DNA of 64,000 nucleotides from Pseudotamlana haliotis (lineage in GTDB: Bacteria; Bacteroidota; Bacteroidia; Flavobacteriales; Flavobacteriaceae): assembly GCF_008806375.1 (NCBI RefSeq), contig NZ_WAAT01000028.1, positions 307 to 64,306 on the forward strand, read 5' to 3'. The notes beneath the pieces were generated by a model, which was not told the origin of the DNA, did not search any database, and saw only the letters and a list, made by a program, of their open reading frames with translations. Both the position numbers and the translations under genes were made by a program. Every line of letters begins with the position of its first letter. The first letter of the stretch is position 1. Shown here in pieces: positions 1 through 9,400 of the stretch.

Positions 1-185
1 CTCGAATACCGTTTTTATAGATTTTATTTATAAAATGCTGTATTGAATAACCTGTTGTAATCAATGCAATTCTGCGTAATAGTTTTATGTTATCTGTTTC
101 ATACTTTAAGTATCTCTGCGTAACAATTCTTATATTTTTCTTATCTTCATGCTTGCTAATCTAAATTTGACCACGCTTTATTTAA

Positions 186-206
186 ATAGACTTTTCGTCT
201 GTTTTT
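186..206 (+). terminator. possible rho-independent terminator of an off-window gene
   Basis: A short stem (ATAGAC / GTCTGT, one G-T pair) with a 5-nt loop is followed by a short T run. It lies about 30 bp before the transporter start. The stem is weak, so this is only a suggestion. I see no gene in positions 1-233. Confidence 0.3.
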
Positions 207-233
207 ATATATTGTGTTTACACTATAAATTCT

Positions 234-1352
234 ATGAATAAACTTAACATTCATGCTCTAGCCTTAGGCTTAGCTATATTATTTTTCCTTATTAGCTTAG
301 GTTTTATTTTTACTGGAAATATTGAAAACTCAGGACCTTTTATGATTGGGTTCTTTTGTTTACTGGCCTTTGGGTTTAAAGGTTATGAAGCCCTAGATGG
401 TTTTGTTTTTACGGCTTGTGTTTTAGCCGGAGTTGTTCTGGCGTTGTACTATCCGCAATATTTTGTACAAGTAGGTGATGTGAAATTAACGATTCTCATC
501 ATTCCTTTAATTCAACTCATTATGTTTGGTATGGGGACTTCAATGGGTATTCAAGATTTTGGAGCTGTAATTAAGTCTCCTAAAGGTGTATTTGTTGGTG
601 TTTCAGCCCAGTTGGGGATTATGCCTTTAATGGGCTTTTTCTTAGCAAATATCAGTGGTTTTTCACCTGAAATTGCTGCTGGGATTGTTTTAATAGGGTG
701 TTCTCCTAGCGGTGTGGCTTCTAACGTGATGGCATATTTGGCTAAAGCTAATTTAGCCCTTTCGATTACTATTACCTCAATAGCTACTTTAATTGCGCCG
801 TTTGTGACGCCGCTTTTAATGAAAGTCTTTGCAGGGGAATTTGTCGAAATCGATGTCTTAGCTATGATGTGGAGTATTGTTAAAATGATTATCCTCCCTA
901 TTGGCGCTGGTTTACTGGTTAATCATCTTTTTAAACATAAAATTGATGGTTTCAAAAAAGTTTTGCCCTTAATTTCTATGTTCGGTATTGCAGCTATTAT
1001 TATCGTGATCACTGCTGCTGGTCGTGACAACCTTATTGATATTGGTGGTTTATTAATGGTTTTAGTCTTAATCCATAACCTGTTTGGGTACTTCTTGGGG
1101 TATTGGTATGCCAAATTACTAAAACTTAATGACCAGGATTCGCGTACAATTGCTTTAGAGGTAGGTATGCAAAATGGTGGCTTAGCTTCAGGTATTGCAA
1201 ATTCGCTAGGAAAAATAGCTACTATGGGATTGGCTCCTGCTGTTTTCGGACCGTTAATGAATATTACAGGGTCTGTTTTAGCCTCTTATTGGCACAAAAG
1301 ACCACCTAATGACGGCCGTGATAAATCTCAAGTTACAATGAGAAAGGTTTAA
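234..1352 (+). CDS. bile acid:sodium symporter (BASS/SBF) family transporter
   Basis: This is a 372-residue, strongly hydrophobic protein with about ten membrane segments, placing it in the inner membrane. The SBF-family core is seen around residues 145-165 (GIVLIGCSPSGVASN, a Pro/Ser/Gly-rich unwound helix where family members bind Na+), with a second conserved stretch near residues 300-330 (ALEVGMQNGGLASGIA). Family members cotransport organic anions such as bile acids, pantoate or 2-oxo acids with Na+; the substrate here cannot be read from sequence. The length is usual for the family, with an extra N-terminal hydrophobic region. Its stop overlaps by 4 bp the end of the convergent GHMP kinase gene. 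The family call is secure and the substrate is unknown. Confidence 0.88.
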   Translation: MNKLNIHALALGLAILFFLISLGFIFTGNIENSGPFMIGFFCLLAFGFKGYEALDGFVFTACVLAGVVLALYYPQYFVQVGDVKLTILIIPLIQLIMFGMGTSMGIQDFGAVIKSPKGVFVGVSAQLGIMPLMGFFLANISGFSPEIAAGIVLIGCSPSGVASNVMAYLAKANLALSITITSIATLIAPFVTPLLMKVFAGEFVEIDVLAMMWSIVKMIILPIGAGLLVNHLFKHKIDGFKKVLPLISMFGIAAIIIVITAAGRDNLIDIGGLLMVLVLIHNLFGYFLGYWYAKLLKLNDQDSRTIALEVGMQNGGLASGIANSLGKIATMGLAPAVFGPLMNITGSVLASYWHKRPPNDGRDKSQVTMRKV

Positions 1353-2269
1353 AGCACCATATCTTCATAAGAAATAATGGTTTCGAACTTTTTTGCTTTG
1401 AAATATGGAGTTGGGTCCTTTTCTGAAGCCACTAATACAAAATCACCTCCCCAAGCACCTAAACTTTTTATAGCGCCGTCGAAATCTTGAAAATAAACAT
1501 CTTTTACCGGCGTTTGTTTTGTGATTTCCGAAATGTAATCTTCATGAAATTGCATCAATTCTTGGAATTCTTCAAGTTTTGTTGCTCTAATCATTTTTGA
1601 CGTGATGTTATTAATCGTTTCCATGGAAAACTGAGAAGTTGATTTAGCTTCTTTGTAATGTTTTATGCCTTCTCGACTGTTTTGCTTTTTATTGAGATGA
1701 ACAAAATAGAGGTTCTTTTTAAAAGGAGGATTAAAGTCAACTTGTTTTACAGCTGGTTTCTTCTTGAGAAGCTGATACCTTATAGGCGTATCATTTTCCG
1801 CACAAGCGATATCATATCCACTACCACCAAATGTTTGTTCTAAAAGTTGATAAGCATCAATATTGGCCCAATGGGCAATATTATTAATGAGTGTTGAAGA
1901 AGTGCCTAATCCCCAGTTTCTTGGAAAATCTAATCTAGTTTTTATTTCAAAACCTTCCGAAGCACTCAAAAACTGTGGGTTTAATGTTTTGGCTGCTTTT
2001 AGAATTTGAATAATACGTTTCGATATATCATTGTCTTCTTCCGTAGAAAAATTTTCTAAACTGAAAGTGCCTTCAAACCAAATGTGATTTTCGTGGTCAT
2101 AACTGGTCCAAATAATTTTAGATTCAGCAATAGGAGTAATGCTTAATGATTGCCCATATTTCGTTGGAACCGCTAAAGAAACAGCACCATCAAGAACGAC
2201 GTACTCTCCAGAAATCAACAATTTTCCGTTGCTATAAAAGGTATTACTATCAAACATAAATAAAGACAT
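1349..2269 (-). CDS. GYDIA family GHMP kinase (mevalonate-pathway kinase)
   Basis: This 306-residue cytoplasmic kinase belongs to the GHMP superfamily. Residues 10-35 (NGKLLISGEYVVLDGA) match the substrate-binding N-terminus of mevalonate kinases, and the GGSGYDIA motif near residue 147 names the Bacteroidota GYDIA subfamily. The glycine-rich ATP loop is altered to WGLGTSSTL near residue 118. The gene lies 23 bp downstream of HMG-CoA reductase on the same strand, so the two are probably co-transcribed and serve isoprenoid synthesis by the mevalonate route. I infer that it phosphorylates mevalonate or phosphomevalonate; which one is not decided by sequence. Confidence 0.88.
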   Translation of the reverse strand: MSLFMFDSNTFYSNGKLLISGEYVVLDGAVSLAVPTKYGQSLSITPIAESKIIWTSYDHENHIWFEGTFSLENFSTEEDNDISKRIIQILKAAKTLNPQFLSASEGFEIKTRLDFPRNWGLGTSSTLINNIAHWANIDAYQLLEQTFGGSGYDIACAENDTPIRYQLLKKKPAVKQVDFNPPFKKNLYFVHLNKKQNSREGIKHYKEAKSTSQFSMETINNITSKMIRATKLEEFQELMQFHEDYISEITKQTPVKDVYFQDFDGAIKSLGAWGGDFVLVASEKDPTPYFKAKKFETIISYEDMVL

Positions 2270-2292
2270 AACTTCCTAACTCCTTCAACTCC

Positions 2293-3609
2293 TTAACTTC
2301 TCAAAATCTTCAACTTCTCAATCACCGCATTGTGTGTTACGGCATGCTTTTGAAAATGGGCGACTAAATGTGTTTTCTCAGCGTCATTAGCACCACATTG
2401 ATTTAATATATTCATTAAATGCATTTTCATGTGTCCTTGTTGAATACCAGTTGTTGTGAGTGAACGTAAGGCTGCAAAATTTTGAGCCAATCCAGCAACG
2501 GCCACAATTTTCATGAGTTCTTTGGCTGAAGGTTGATGAAGCATTTCTAAGGCTAGTTTCACTAAAGGATGTAATCCGGTTAACCCGCCAACGGTACCAA
2601 GGGCGAGTGGAATTTCAATCCAGAATTTAAAAATGCCATTTTCTAATTGAGCATGAGACAAACTGCTATAACGACCGTTTCTAGAAGCGTAAGCATGTAC
2701 CCCAGCTTCAATCGCTCTAAAATCATTTCCTGTGGCGAGTACTACAGCATCAATACCATTCATAACCCCTTTGTTGTGCGTTACGGCGCGATAGGGTTCT
2801 ATTTCAGCGATGTTCACTGCTTGAATAAATTTACGAGCAAAGGCTTCCCCTGAAACATTAGGGTCTTCGCTTAAATCTTCAACAGGACAGCTTACTTCGG
2901 CACGAACCAAACAATCTGGAACATAGTTGGATAATATGCTCATAATGATCTCGATTTGTTTTTCTTCCGCAGAAAATAAATCGAAAGTTAAGGCTTCAGT
3001 TTTAAAAGTTTTAGCAAACTGCTCTAAACAAGAGTTTATGAAGTTGGCACCCATGGCGTCTAGCGTTTCAAACGACACATGCAACTGATAATAGCTGGGC
3101 AGCTCTACTGTTTTATCACGTAGTTCAATATCTAAGATACCACCGCCACGTTTGGTCATATTTTTAGTAATGCCTTCGGCTTCCTTAATGAGATTAGGCT
3201 TTACCTGATTGAAAAATGACTTTAGTTTTTCAAAATTACCATCATAGATGAAGTGTACTTGTCCGATTTTAGTGGTAGAAAGTACGGAGGCTTTAAATCC
3301 GCCACGGTCCAACCAAAACTTTGCCGCTTTACTAGCAGCGGCAACAACCGAGCTCTCTTCAATAGCCATCGGGATGGTGTATAAGGTGTCGTTTATTAAA
3401 AAATTTGGAGCAACACCAAGGGGTAAATAATAATTGGTTATGGTATTTTCTATAAACTCATCATGAAGTTGTTGGAGTTTATCATTTGTATTCCAATATT
3501 GCTTTAATATGGTTTTGGCATCTTCAGCATTAGAAAAATACGTGTCAACAATCCAATCTATTTTATTTGATTTAGATAGTTTTGAAAAGCCAGAAATTGT
3601 TTTGCTCAT
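2293..3609 (-). CDS. hydroxymethylglutaryl-CoA reductase, class II (degradative-type)
   Basis: This 438-residue enzyme interconverts HMG-CoA and mevalonate with NAD(P)H. Class II hallmarks are visible: DAMGAN near residue 184 (cofactor binding), NKGVMNGIDA near residue 278, and GTVGGLTGLHP near residue 336. There is no N-terminal membrane anchor, as expected for the soluble bacterial class. The downstream GHMP kinase points to a biosynthetic mevalonate role here despite the family's 'degradative' label. A good TANNTTTG-type box lies 20 bp upstream of the ATG, supporting this start and a short leader. The C-terminus is Lys/Leu-rich and of normal length. Confidence 0.92.
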   Translation of the reverse strand: MSKTISGFSKLSKSNKIDWIVDTYFSNAEDAKTILKQYWNTNDKLQQLHDEFIENTITNYYLPLGVAPNFLINDTLYTIPMAIEESSVVAAASKAAKFWLDRGGFKASVLSTTKIGQVHFIYDGNFEKLKSFFNQVKPNLIKEAEGITKNMTKRGGGILDIELRDKTVELPSYYQLHVSFETLDAMGANFINSCLEQFAKTFKTEALTFDLFSAEEKQIEIIMSILSNYVPDCLVRAEVSCPVEDLSEDPNVSGEAFARKFIQAVNIAEIEPYRAVTHNKGVMNGIDAVVLATGNDFRAIEAGVHAYASRNGRYSSLSHAQLENGIFKFWIEIPLALGTVGGLTGLHPLVKLALEMLHQPSAKELMKIVAVAGLAQNFAALRSLTTTGIQQGHMKMHLMNILNQCGANDAEKTHLVAHFQKHAVTHNAVIEKLKILRS

Positions 3610-3628
3610 AACCTTAAAATTTGCTGTG

Positions 3629-3636
3629 CAAAGATA
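3629..3636 (-). promoter_or_regulatory. Bacteroidota-type -7 box for the HMG-CoA reductase operon
   Basis: On the minus strand this reads TATCTTTG, an exact match to the TANNTTTG -7 consensus of Bacteroidota primary promoters, about 20 bp from the ATG. I do not see a clear TTG -33 element at the usual spacing. Confidence 0.55.
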
Positions 3637-3796
3637 GTACTCTTCAAAAGATTATCTATAATGGCTTTTTGATTAAACACGGTATTATGTCCTGTAATCA
3701 TATAATTAAGGATAAAAAGTCTTGGTGTAGGGTATCAAATTAAAACCGAAAAGCGGAAATATTGTTTCAATCGTGTTATTTAAGTGTTAATAAACC

Positions 3797-3826
3797 TTGT
3801 TTTTTGTATATTTTTTAGTAATCTTG
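3797..3826 (+). promoter_or_regulatory. candidate promoter upstream of the DPP-IV gene
   Basis: TTG at 3797-3799, a 19-nt spacer, then TAATCTTG at 3819-3826 resemble the TTG-N19-TANNTTTG pattern with one mismatch. It could drive the short reading frame at 3857 and the peptidase at 3947. Confidence 0.35.
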
Positions 3827-3856
3827 GGTTCATTTTGAAGGAAGCCTTTGTTTTTA

Positions 3857-3937
3857 ATGAAACGCCTAGAATTGACAACATTTTTTGTATTGATTATGGC
3901 TTTTTTGACATTTCTTGTACTTCCTAGAACCAATTGA
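3857..3937 (+). CDS. possible 26-residue hydrophobic leader or membrane peptide
   Basis: An ATG-started frame encodes MKRLELTT followed by a hydrophobic core (FFVLIMAFLTFLVL) and ends at a TGA 9 bp before the peptidase ATG. It lies about 30 bp after a candidate promoter. It resembles a single-span membrane peptide, but at this length chance is a real alternative. In the 337-bp gap 3610-3946 I see nothing else besides the two promoters. Confidence 0.25.
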   Translation: MKRLELTTFFVLIMAFLTFLVLPRTN

Positions 3938-3946
3938 AAATACCAC

Positions 3947-6130
3947 ATGAATTATCTTAAATTATCGTTTTGTGTTTGTTTATTTGTAACTTCTTTAATT
4001 TCAGCACAAAACAAAGCTATTACCCTTGAAGATATTTGGAAAACCGGAAAATTTAGAACTGAAGGCATGGATGCTTTGCATTCTATGGCTAATGGTCAGC
4101 AGTATTCTGTTTTAGATTTTAATAGGTCAACGCGCAGTACTTCTGTTGATATCTATGATTACCAAACCCTTGAAAAAGTGAAGACTTTAGTGAGTTCATC
4201 TGATTTGGCAGAGATGCCTTATTTTACAAGTTACACGTTTAGTAATGATGAACAGAAAGTGATTTTAGCAGGGAACGAAGAAGCTATTTACAGGCATTCG
4301 GTGGTTGGTCATTATTATGTTTATGATATTGCTTCAGAAACTCTGACGCTAATTTCAGAAGACGGGATTCAAGAACCTACATTTTCTCCTGATGGTGAAA
4401 AAGTGGCCTTTGTGAAAGATAATAACCTATATGTTAAGGATTTAGTTTCTGGTGAAACTAAAATGGTGACTTCAGATGGTGAAAAAAATAAAATTATTAA
4501 CGGTATCACCGACTGGGTTTATGAAGAGGAGTTTGCTTTTGTTCGTGCGTTCGATTGGAACGTCGATAGTGATAAAATAGCTTTTATAAAGTTTGATGAA
4601 TCTGAAGTGCCTGAATTCTCTATGGATGTTTATGGTAAAACACTTTACCCGCAACAACAGGTTTTCAAATACCCAAAAGCTGGTGAAGCCAATTCAAAAG
4701 TATCATTGCATTTGTATGATTTAGAGTCTGAAAAATTATCAGATTTGAAGGTTGATAAAAAGTATAAAGATTTTTATATACCAAGAATTCTATGGACTAA
4801 TGATGCTGATGTTTTAAGCGCTCAGTTTTTAAACAGACATCAAAATGCTTTAGATTTATGGGCTATTGATACGGAAAAAAATACTTCAGCTTTAATTCTT
4901 GCCGAAACGGATAAGGCTTATGTTGATGTCACCGATAATTTGACTTTTTTAGAGGATAATAGTTTTATCTGGACCAGTGAGAAAGACGGTTACAATCACA
5001 TTTACCACTACGATAAAAAAGGAAAGTTAATCAATCAAGTCACCAAAGGAAACTGGGAAGTTACAGCCTACTATGGTTATAACGATGATAAGGACGTGAT
5101 TTATTATCAATCGGTTGAAAACGGTTCGATTAACCGTGATGTTTACGCTATTAAATTGAACGGCCGTAGTAAAAAACGTTTAACTTCAGAAGAAGGGACG
5201 AACAATGCTTCCTTTAGTGCCGATTTCTCCTATTTCATAAATACTTTTTCAAATACTTCAACGCCGCCAGTGTATACTTTAAATAGTTCGAAATCTGGTG
5301 ATGTTATTAAAAATATAAAAGATAACAAAGCTTTATCTCAGGCACTTAAAACTTATACATTTTCAAAAAAAGAGTTTAGCACCATTTCGATTAATGGAAA
5401 CGAGTTAAACATGTGGATGATTAAACCGGCTGATTTTGATGCTAACAAGCAATATCCGCTATTTATGACCCAGTATTCTGGACCAGGTTCTCAGGAAGTG
5501 GCTAATTCTTGGAATTCTTATAATGATTATTGGTATCAGTATTTAGCGCAAAAAGGTATGGTTGTAGTCTGTATTGATGGACGAGGTACCGGATTTAAAG
5601 GTGCCGATTTTAAGAAAGTGACTCAAAACGAGTTAGGAAAGTACGAGGTAGAAGATCAGATAGAAGCTGCAAAAACCTTAGGGGCCCTACCTTATATTGA
5701 TGCTGAAAAAATTGGTATTTGGGGTTGGAGCTATGGAGGTTTTATGAGTAGTAATTGTTTGTTTCAAGGGAATGATACCTTTAAAATGGCTGTTGCCGTT
5801 GCTCCGGTAACAAGTTGGCGATTTTATGATTCGGTTTATACCGAACGTTATATGACCACACCTCAAGAAAATGCGAGTGGGTATGATGAGAACTCACCCA
5901 TTAATCACGTTGATAAATTAAAAGGTGATTTTCTTTTAATTCACGGTTCGGCTGATGATAATGTGCATGTGCAAAATACCATGCGATTAGTAGAAGCGCT
6001 AATTCAAGCCGATAAACAGTTTGAATGGGCCATCTATCCTGATAAAAACCACGGGATTTATGGCGGGAATACCAGGCTGCATTTATTTAAAAAAATGTCG
6101 GACTTTGTGATTGAAAAATTAATAGACTAA
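3947..6130 (+). CDS. DPP-IV-like S9 family prolyl oligopeptidase
   Basis: This 727-residue exported serine peptidase has an N-terminal signal peptide ending near SLISAQ, a beta-propeller domain over roughly residues 40-480 (DPPIV_N type), and a C-terminal alpha/beta-hydrolase domain. The catalytic triad is visible: Ser595 in GWSYGG, Asp670/671 in GSADDNVHV, and His702 in DKNHGIYGG. The paired acidic motif (YEEEFAF, near residue 192) that binds the peptide N-terminus in DPP-IV is present, so dipeptide removal after proline or alanine is the likely activity. Two peptide transporters follow 46 bp downstream, suggesting that peptides released in the periplasm are then imported. Confidence 0.93.
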   Translation: MNYLKLSFCVCLFVTSLISAQNKAITLEDIWKTGKFRTEGMDALHSMANGQQYSVLDFNRSTRSTSVDIYDYQTLEKVKTLVSSSDLAEMPYFTSYTFSNDEQKVILAGNEEAIYRHSVVGHYYVYDIASETLTLISEDGIQEPTFSPDGEKVAFVKDNNLYVKDLVSGETKMVTSDGEKNKIINGITDWVYEEEFAFVRAFDWNVDSDKIAFIKFDESEVPEFSMDVYGKTLYPQQQVFKYPKAGEANSKVSLHLYDLESEKLSDLKVDKKYKDFYIPRILWTNDADVLSAQFLNRHQNALDLWAIDTEKNTSALILAETDKAYVDVTDNLTFLEDNSFIWTSEKDGYNHIYHYDKKGKLINQVTKGNWEVTAYYGYNDDKDVIYYQSVENGSINRDVYAIKLNGRSKKRLTSEEGTNNASFSADFSYFINTFSNTSTPPVYTLNSSKSGDVIKNIKDNKALSQALKTYTFSKKEFSTISINGNELNMWMIKPADFDANKQYPLFMTQYSGPGSQEVANSWNSYNDYWYQYLAQKGMVVVCIDGRGTGFKGADFKKVTQNELGKYEVEDQIEAAKTLGALPYIDAEKIGIWGWSYGGFMSSNCLFQGNDTFKMAVAVAPVTSWRFYDSVYTERYMTTPQENASGYDENSPINHVDKLKGDFLLIHGSADDNVHVQNTMRLVEALIQADKQFEWAIYPDKNHGIYGGNTRLHLFKKMSDFVIEKLID

Positions 6131-6176
6131 TTTTAAGAACATCAATTAAAAATAATAACCAACTCAAAAGAATATT

Positions 6177-7724
6177 ATGTCAGATACGGCACTGAAACCA
6201 CATCAAAAAGAATTGTTTGGCCAACCTATAGGCTTGTATATTTTATTTTTAACCGAAATGTGGGAGCGTTTTTCGTACTATGGAATGCGTGCTATTTTGG
6301 TTTTATACATGACGGCGTCGACTTTAGGTGATGACGTGAGAGGTGTTGGTTTAGGTTGGACCAGCAAAGAAGCTCTTGCTTTGTACGGTTGGTATACCAT
6401 GTTGGTTTATATTATTGCGATTCCCGGTGGAATGATTGCCGATAAGTTAATCGGACAGAAAAAAGCGGTGCTCTATGGGGCCATTATTCTTTGTTTGGGA
6501 CATGGGGTATTAGTACTTACCGACATCTGGGCGTTCTATACCGGTTTAGGCTTAGTGATTTTAGGAGTAGGCTTGTTAAAACCGAATATTTCAACTATGG
6601 TTGGTGGTTTATACCAACAAGGGGATATTCGTCGAGATAAAGGCTTTAGTATTTTCTATATCGGTATTAATTTAGGTTCGCTCTTAGCTACTTTAATCGT
6701 TGGTGTTGTTGTTGCTAAATATGGCTGGCATGCTGGTTTCGGCCTAGCAGGCGTGGTTATGGTTTTAGGACTTATCAACTACATAGGCGGACAAAAATAC
6801 CTGGCCCAAGTTGGTAACCATGCAGAAGTAACGAACGCTGAAGATGAAGTGTCTTACGGAAAGTTATATGGTAAGCTAATAAAATCTCCAAAACAACTTT
6901 TAATTACAGGAATTCTGGTTGTGGCATCTTTTGTAGGATGGTATTTCATGGATTGGGGCTATGGCTTGTTATTTTTGTTCTTAACAGCTATTGCAGCGCT
7001 TTTAATGATGATTTACAGAGAACTGGAATCACAAGTTTTTAAAGACCGTTTTATCGTTTTATTACTGTCTTTTATTATGGTAATTATTTTCTGGGGTGCT
7101 TTTGAGCAGGCTGGAGGATTAATGAATATTTACACTGATACCAAAACAGACCGTATGTTATTAGGCTGGCAAGTGCCAACCATTATGTTTCAAAGTTTAA
7201 ATGCGGGGTTCATTATCATATTTGCCACGTTAGTCGCTGGGCTTTGGGCGAAACGTAAGTTAAAAGGTAATGAAGCTTCTTCATTATTTAAAATGGCTAT
7301 GGGTATTATCATCATGGGCTTTGGTTTCCTTTTTATGGTATTTGCGGTTATGGAATTTGAAAAATCAGGTTCGTCTAGCATGCTTTGGTTAGTTTTAGCT
7401 TACTTATTTCATACCATAGGTGAGTTATGTTTATCGCCAGTAGCGTTATCATTCATTACAAAATTAGCTCCTGCAAAATACGCTTCCTTAATGATGGGGG
7501 TTTACTTTGCTTCTTCAGGACTAGGAAATAAAGTGGCTGGGATTTTAGGAGAGTCTGCTTCAGATTTTGGTGAATTTGCCATCTTTGCAGGAATATTTGT
7601 TTTTACAGTCATCATAGGAGGTTTGTTTATTTTAATATTGAAACCATTAAAGAGATTAACACATGGTGCTGAAGATAATGAACACGTTATTGAAGCTGAA
7701 GAAATAGAAATCGCAGAAAACTAA
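6177..7724 (+). CDS. POT family proton-dependent oligopeptide transporter (first copy)
   Basis: This 515-residue inner-membrane carrier of the POT/PTR2 family (MFS fold) imports di- and tripeptides with protons. The family's ExxERFSYYG motif is at residues 27-36, followed by 12 or more hydrophobic segments. The second signature (KGFSIFYIGINLGSL, near residue 156) is intact. The C-terminal tail is acidic (ends in EEIEIAEN). It sits between a DPP-IV-like peptidase and a second POT gene 12 bp downstream, so the three probably form one operon. The two transporters share motifs but differ widely elsewhere, indicating old paralogues with different peptide preferences rather than a recent duplication. 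Confidence 0.93.
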   Translation: MSDTALKPHQKELFGQPIGLYILFLTEMWERFSYYGMRAILVLYMTASTLGDDVRGVGLGWTSKEALALYGWYTMLVYIIAIPGGMIADKLIGQKKAVLYGAIILCLGHGVLVLTDIWAFYTGLGLVILGVGLLKPNISTMVGGLYQQGDIRRDKGFSIFYIGINLGSLLATLIVGVVVAKYGWHAGFGLAGVVMVLGLINYIGGQKYLAQVGNHAEVTNAEDEVSYGKLYGKLIKSPKQLLITGILVVASFVGWYFMDWGYGLLFLFLTAIAALLMMIYRELESQVFKDRFIVLLLSFIMVIIFWGAFEQAGGLMNIYTDTKTDRMLLGWQVPTIMFQSLNAGFIIIFATLVAGLWAKRKLKGNEASSLFKMAMGIIIMGFGFLFMVFAVMEFEKSGSSSMLWLVLAYLFHTIGELCLSPVALSFITKLAPAKYASLMMGVYFASSGLGNKVAGILGESASDFGEFAIFAGIFVFTVIIGGLFILILKPLKRLTHGAEDNEHVIEAEEIEIAEN

Positions 7725-7736
7725 AATACATAAGTA

Positions 7737-9314
7737 ATGGAAATGACGAAAGTAAGATTTGAAGGTTCTGATATCAACCGAAAACTTTTAATGGGCCACC
7801 CATCTGGTTTATTTGTTTTATTCTTTACTGAAATGTGGGAGCGCTTTTCATACTATGGAATGCGAGCTATTTTAGTGTTGTTTTTAACATCATCTATAAT
7901 TGATGGTGGTTGGGCTTGGTCTAGAGAAGAAGCTCTAGGACTTTATGGAACTTATACCATGCTGGTATATTTTTCTCCAATTTTAGGAGGTTTGTTGGCT
8001 GATAAGTATTTAGGCTATAGAAAAGCTGTTGCTATTGGTGCTTTTATTATGACGTCTGGGCATGCAGCCATGGCTTTAGATACGCCTTGGAGTTTGTATT
8101 TAGGAATTGGCTTATTAGTGGCAGGTAACGGATTGTTTAAACCAAATATTACTTCTATCATTAATGGGGTTTATAAAAATGCTCAAGATAAAAAGGATGG
8201 TGCTTTTACTATTTTTTACATGGGGGTAAATGCCGGGGCCTTTTTAGGTATTTTACTTTGTGGTTACATCGGTGAAATGGTTGGATGGCATTATGGCTTT
8301 GGTTTAGCTGGAGTTTTTATGTTTTTTGGCATGTTACAGTTTTGGTTTTCTCAAAAGATTTTTGGTCGTATTGGATTGTCACCTTCAGATTCGCTAGAAT
8401 ATGATGACGCTATAGAGACTAAAAGTGAAGACCCTGTTGTTGAAGAAGAAGTCGTGCCTGCCAATGTGCAGCGTGATCGTTATATTGTGGTTGGGATTTT
8501 GGCCTTTTTCACCATTTTCTTTTGGGCAGCCTTTGAGCAAGCTGGTGGTTCTATGACCATTTTTGCGGCAGATTATACCGATCGTGTTTTAGAAGGTAAT
8601 GCTGCTAATATTTTTAGAGTAGCCAATACGTTGCTTACTGTTGTGCCACTTTTAATCATTACTTACGTATTGTGGCAATTATTCAGAATAACATTCAGTA
8701 AATACGCTTTATCTAATATTTTCCTAGGAACGAGTTTTGTGATTATTTGGGGTATTGTAATTTGGATGCTTAAAAATCAATTTTCAGAAGTTGAAACTGA
8801 AGTACCAGCGTCATGGTTTTCTATTTTAAATTCATTTTATATTATTGCGTTTGCACCGCTAGTTTCAAAAATTTGGGAAAGTAAATACAATCCACCGGCA
8901 ACGGTTAAATTTGGACTAGGTTTAGTGTTACTAGGATTAGGATTCGGTGTTTTAGCTTATGGCTCGGCAGGAATTCCTCAAGGGGCACAAACAGCCTCAG
9001 TAAGTATTATGTGGCTTATTCTAGCTTATTTATTACATACTTTAGGGGAACTTTCATTATCTCCAGTAGGACTCTCTTATGTGAGTAAACTAGTGCCAGC
9101 AGCAAAAATTGGTTTGATGTTTGGTCTTTGGTATATTGCCGTTGGTCTAGGAAACAAGGCTGCAGGAACCATGGGAGGTATGATTGATAAAATTACAGCT
9201 CAGTACGATTTAACAACGTTCTTCTTAATTTTCACAATTGTTCCAATTATAGCAGGACTCATTGTAATGGGGTTAACACCAGTGATGAAAAAATTGATGC
9301 ATGGTGTAAAATAA
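7737..9314 (+). CDS. POT family proton-dependent oligopeptide transporter (second copy)
   Basis: This 525-residue carrier has the same architecture as the gene before it: ExxERFSYYGMR at residues 34-45, the DGAFTIFYMGVNAGAF signature near residue 160, and at least 12 membrane segments. An acidic cytoplasmic loop lies near residues 225-245 (EDPVVEEEVVP). The first ATG at 7737 is used; a second ATG two codons later is equally possible. A clear terminator follows, so this is the end of the peptide-use operon. Confidence 0.93.
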   Translation: MEMTKVRFEGSDINRKLLMGHPSGLFVLFFTEMWERFSYYGMRAILVLFLTSSIIDGGWAWSREEALGLYGTYTMLVYFSPILGGLLADKYLGYRKAVAIGAFIMTSGHAAMALDTPWSLYLGIGLLVAGNGLFKPNITSIINGVYKNAQDKKDGAFTIFYMGVNAGAFLGILLCGYIGEMVGWHYGFGLAGVFMFFGMLQFWFSQKIFGRIGLSPSDSLEYDDAIETKSEDPVVEEEVVPANVQRDRYIVVGILAFFTIFFWAAFEQAGGSMTIFAADYTDRVLEGNAANIFRVANTLLTVVPLLIITYVLWQLFRITFSKYALSNIFLGTSFVIIWGIVIWMLKNQFSEVETEVPASWFSILNSFYIIAFAPLVSKIWESKYNPPATVKFGLGLVLLGLGFGVLAYGSAGIPQGAQTASVSIMWLILAYLLHTLGELSLSPVGLSYVSKLVPAAKIGLMFGLWYIAVGLGNKAAGTMGGMIDKITAQYDLTTFFLIFTIVPIIAGLIVMGLTPVMKKLMHGVK

Positions 9315-9340
9315 TTACAGAAACTATATATTTTATAAAG

Positions 9341-9366
9341 AATGCTCTGTTTTGGAGCATTTTTTG
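9341..9366 (+). terminator. rho-independent terminator after the POT genes
   Basis: AATGCTC and GAGCATT form a 7-bp stem with a 7-nt loop, followed by a T run. It separates the peptide operon from the thioredoxin-like gene. Confidence 0.8.
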
Positions 9367-9400
9367 TAAGTTGAACCTCTGTATTACTACAAATAAGATT

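Noticed and set aside
6177-9314. Recent duplication of the POT transporters
   Set aside because: The copies share motifs but their DNA and loops differ widely, so this is an old paralogue pair.
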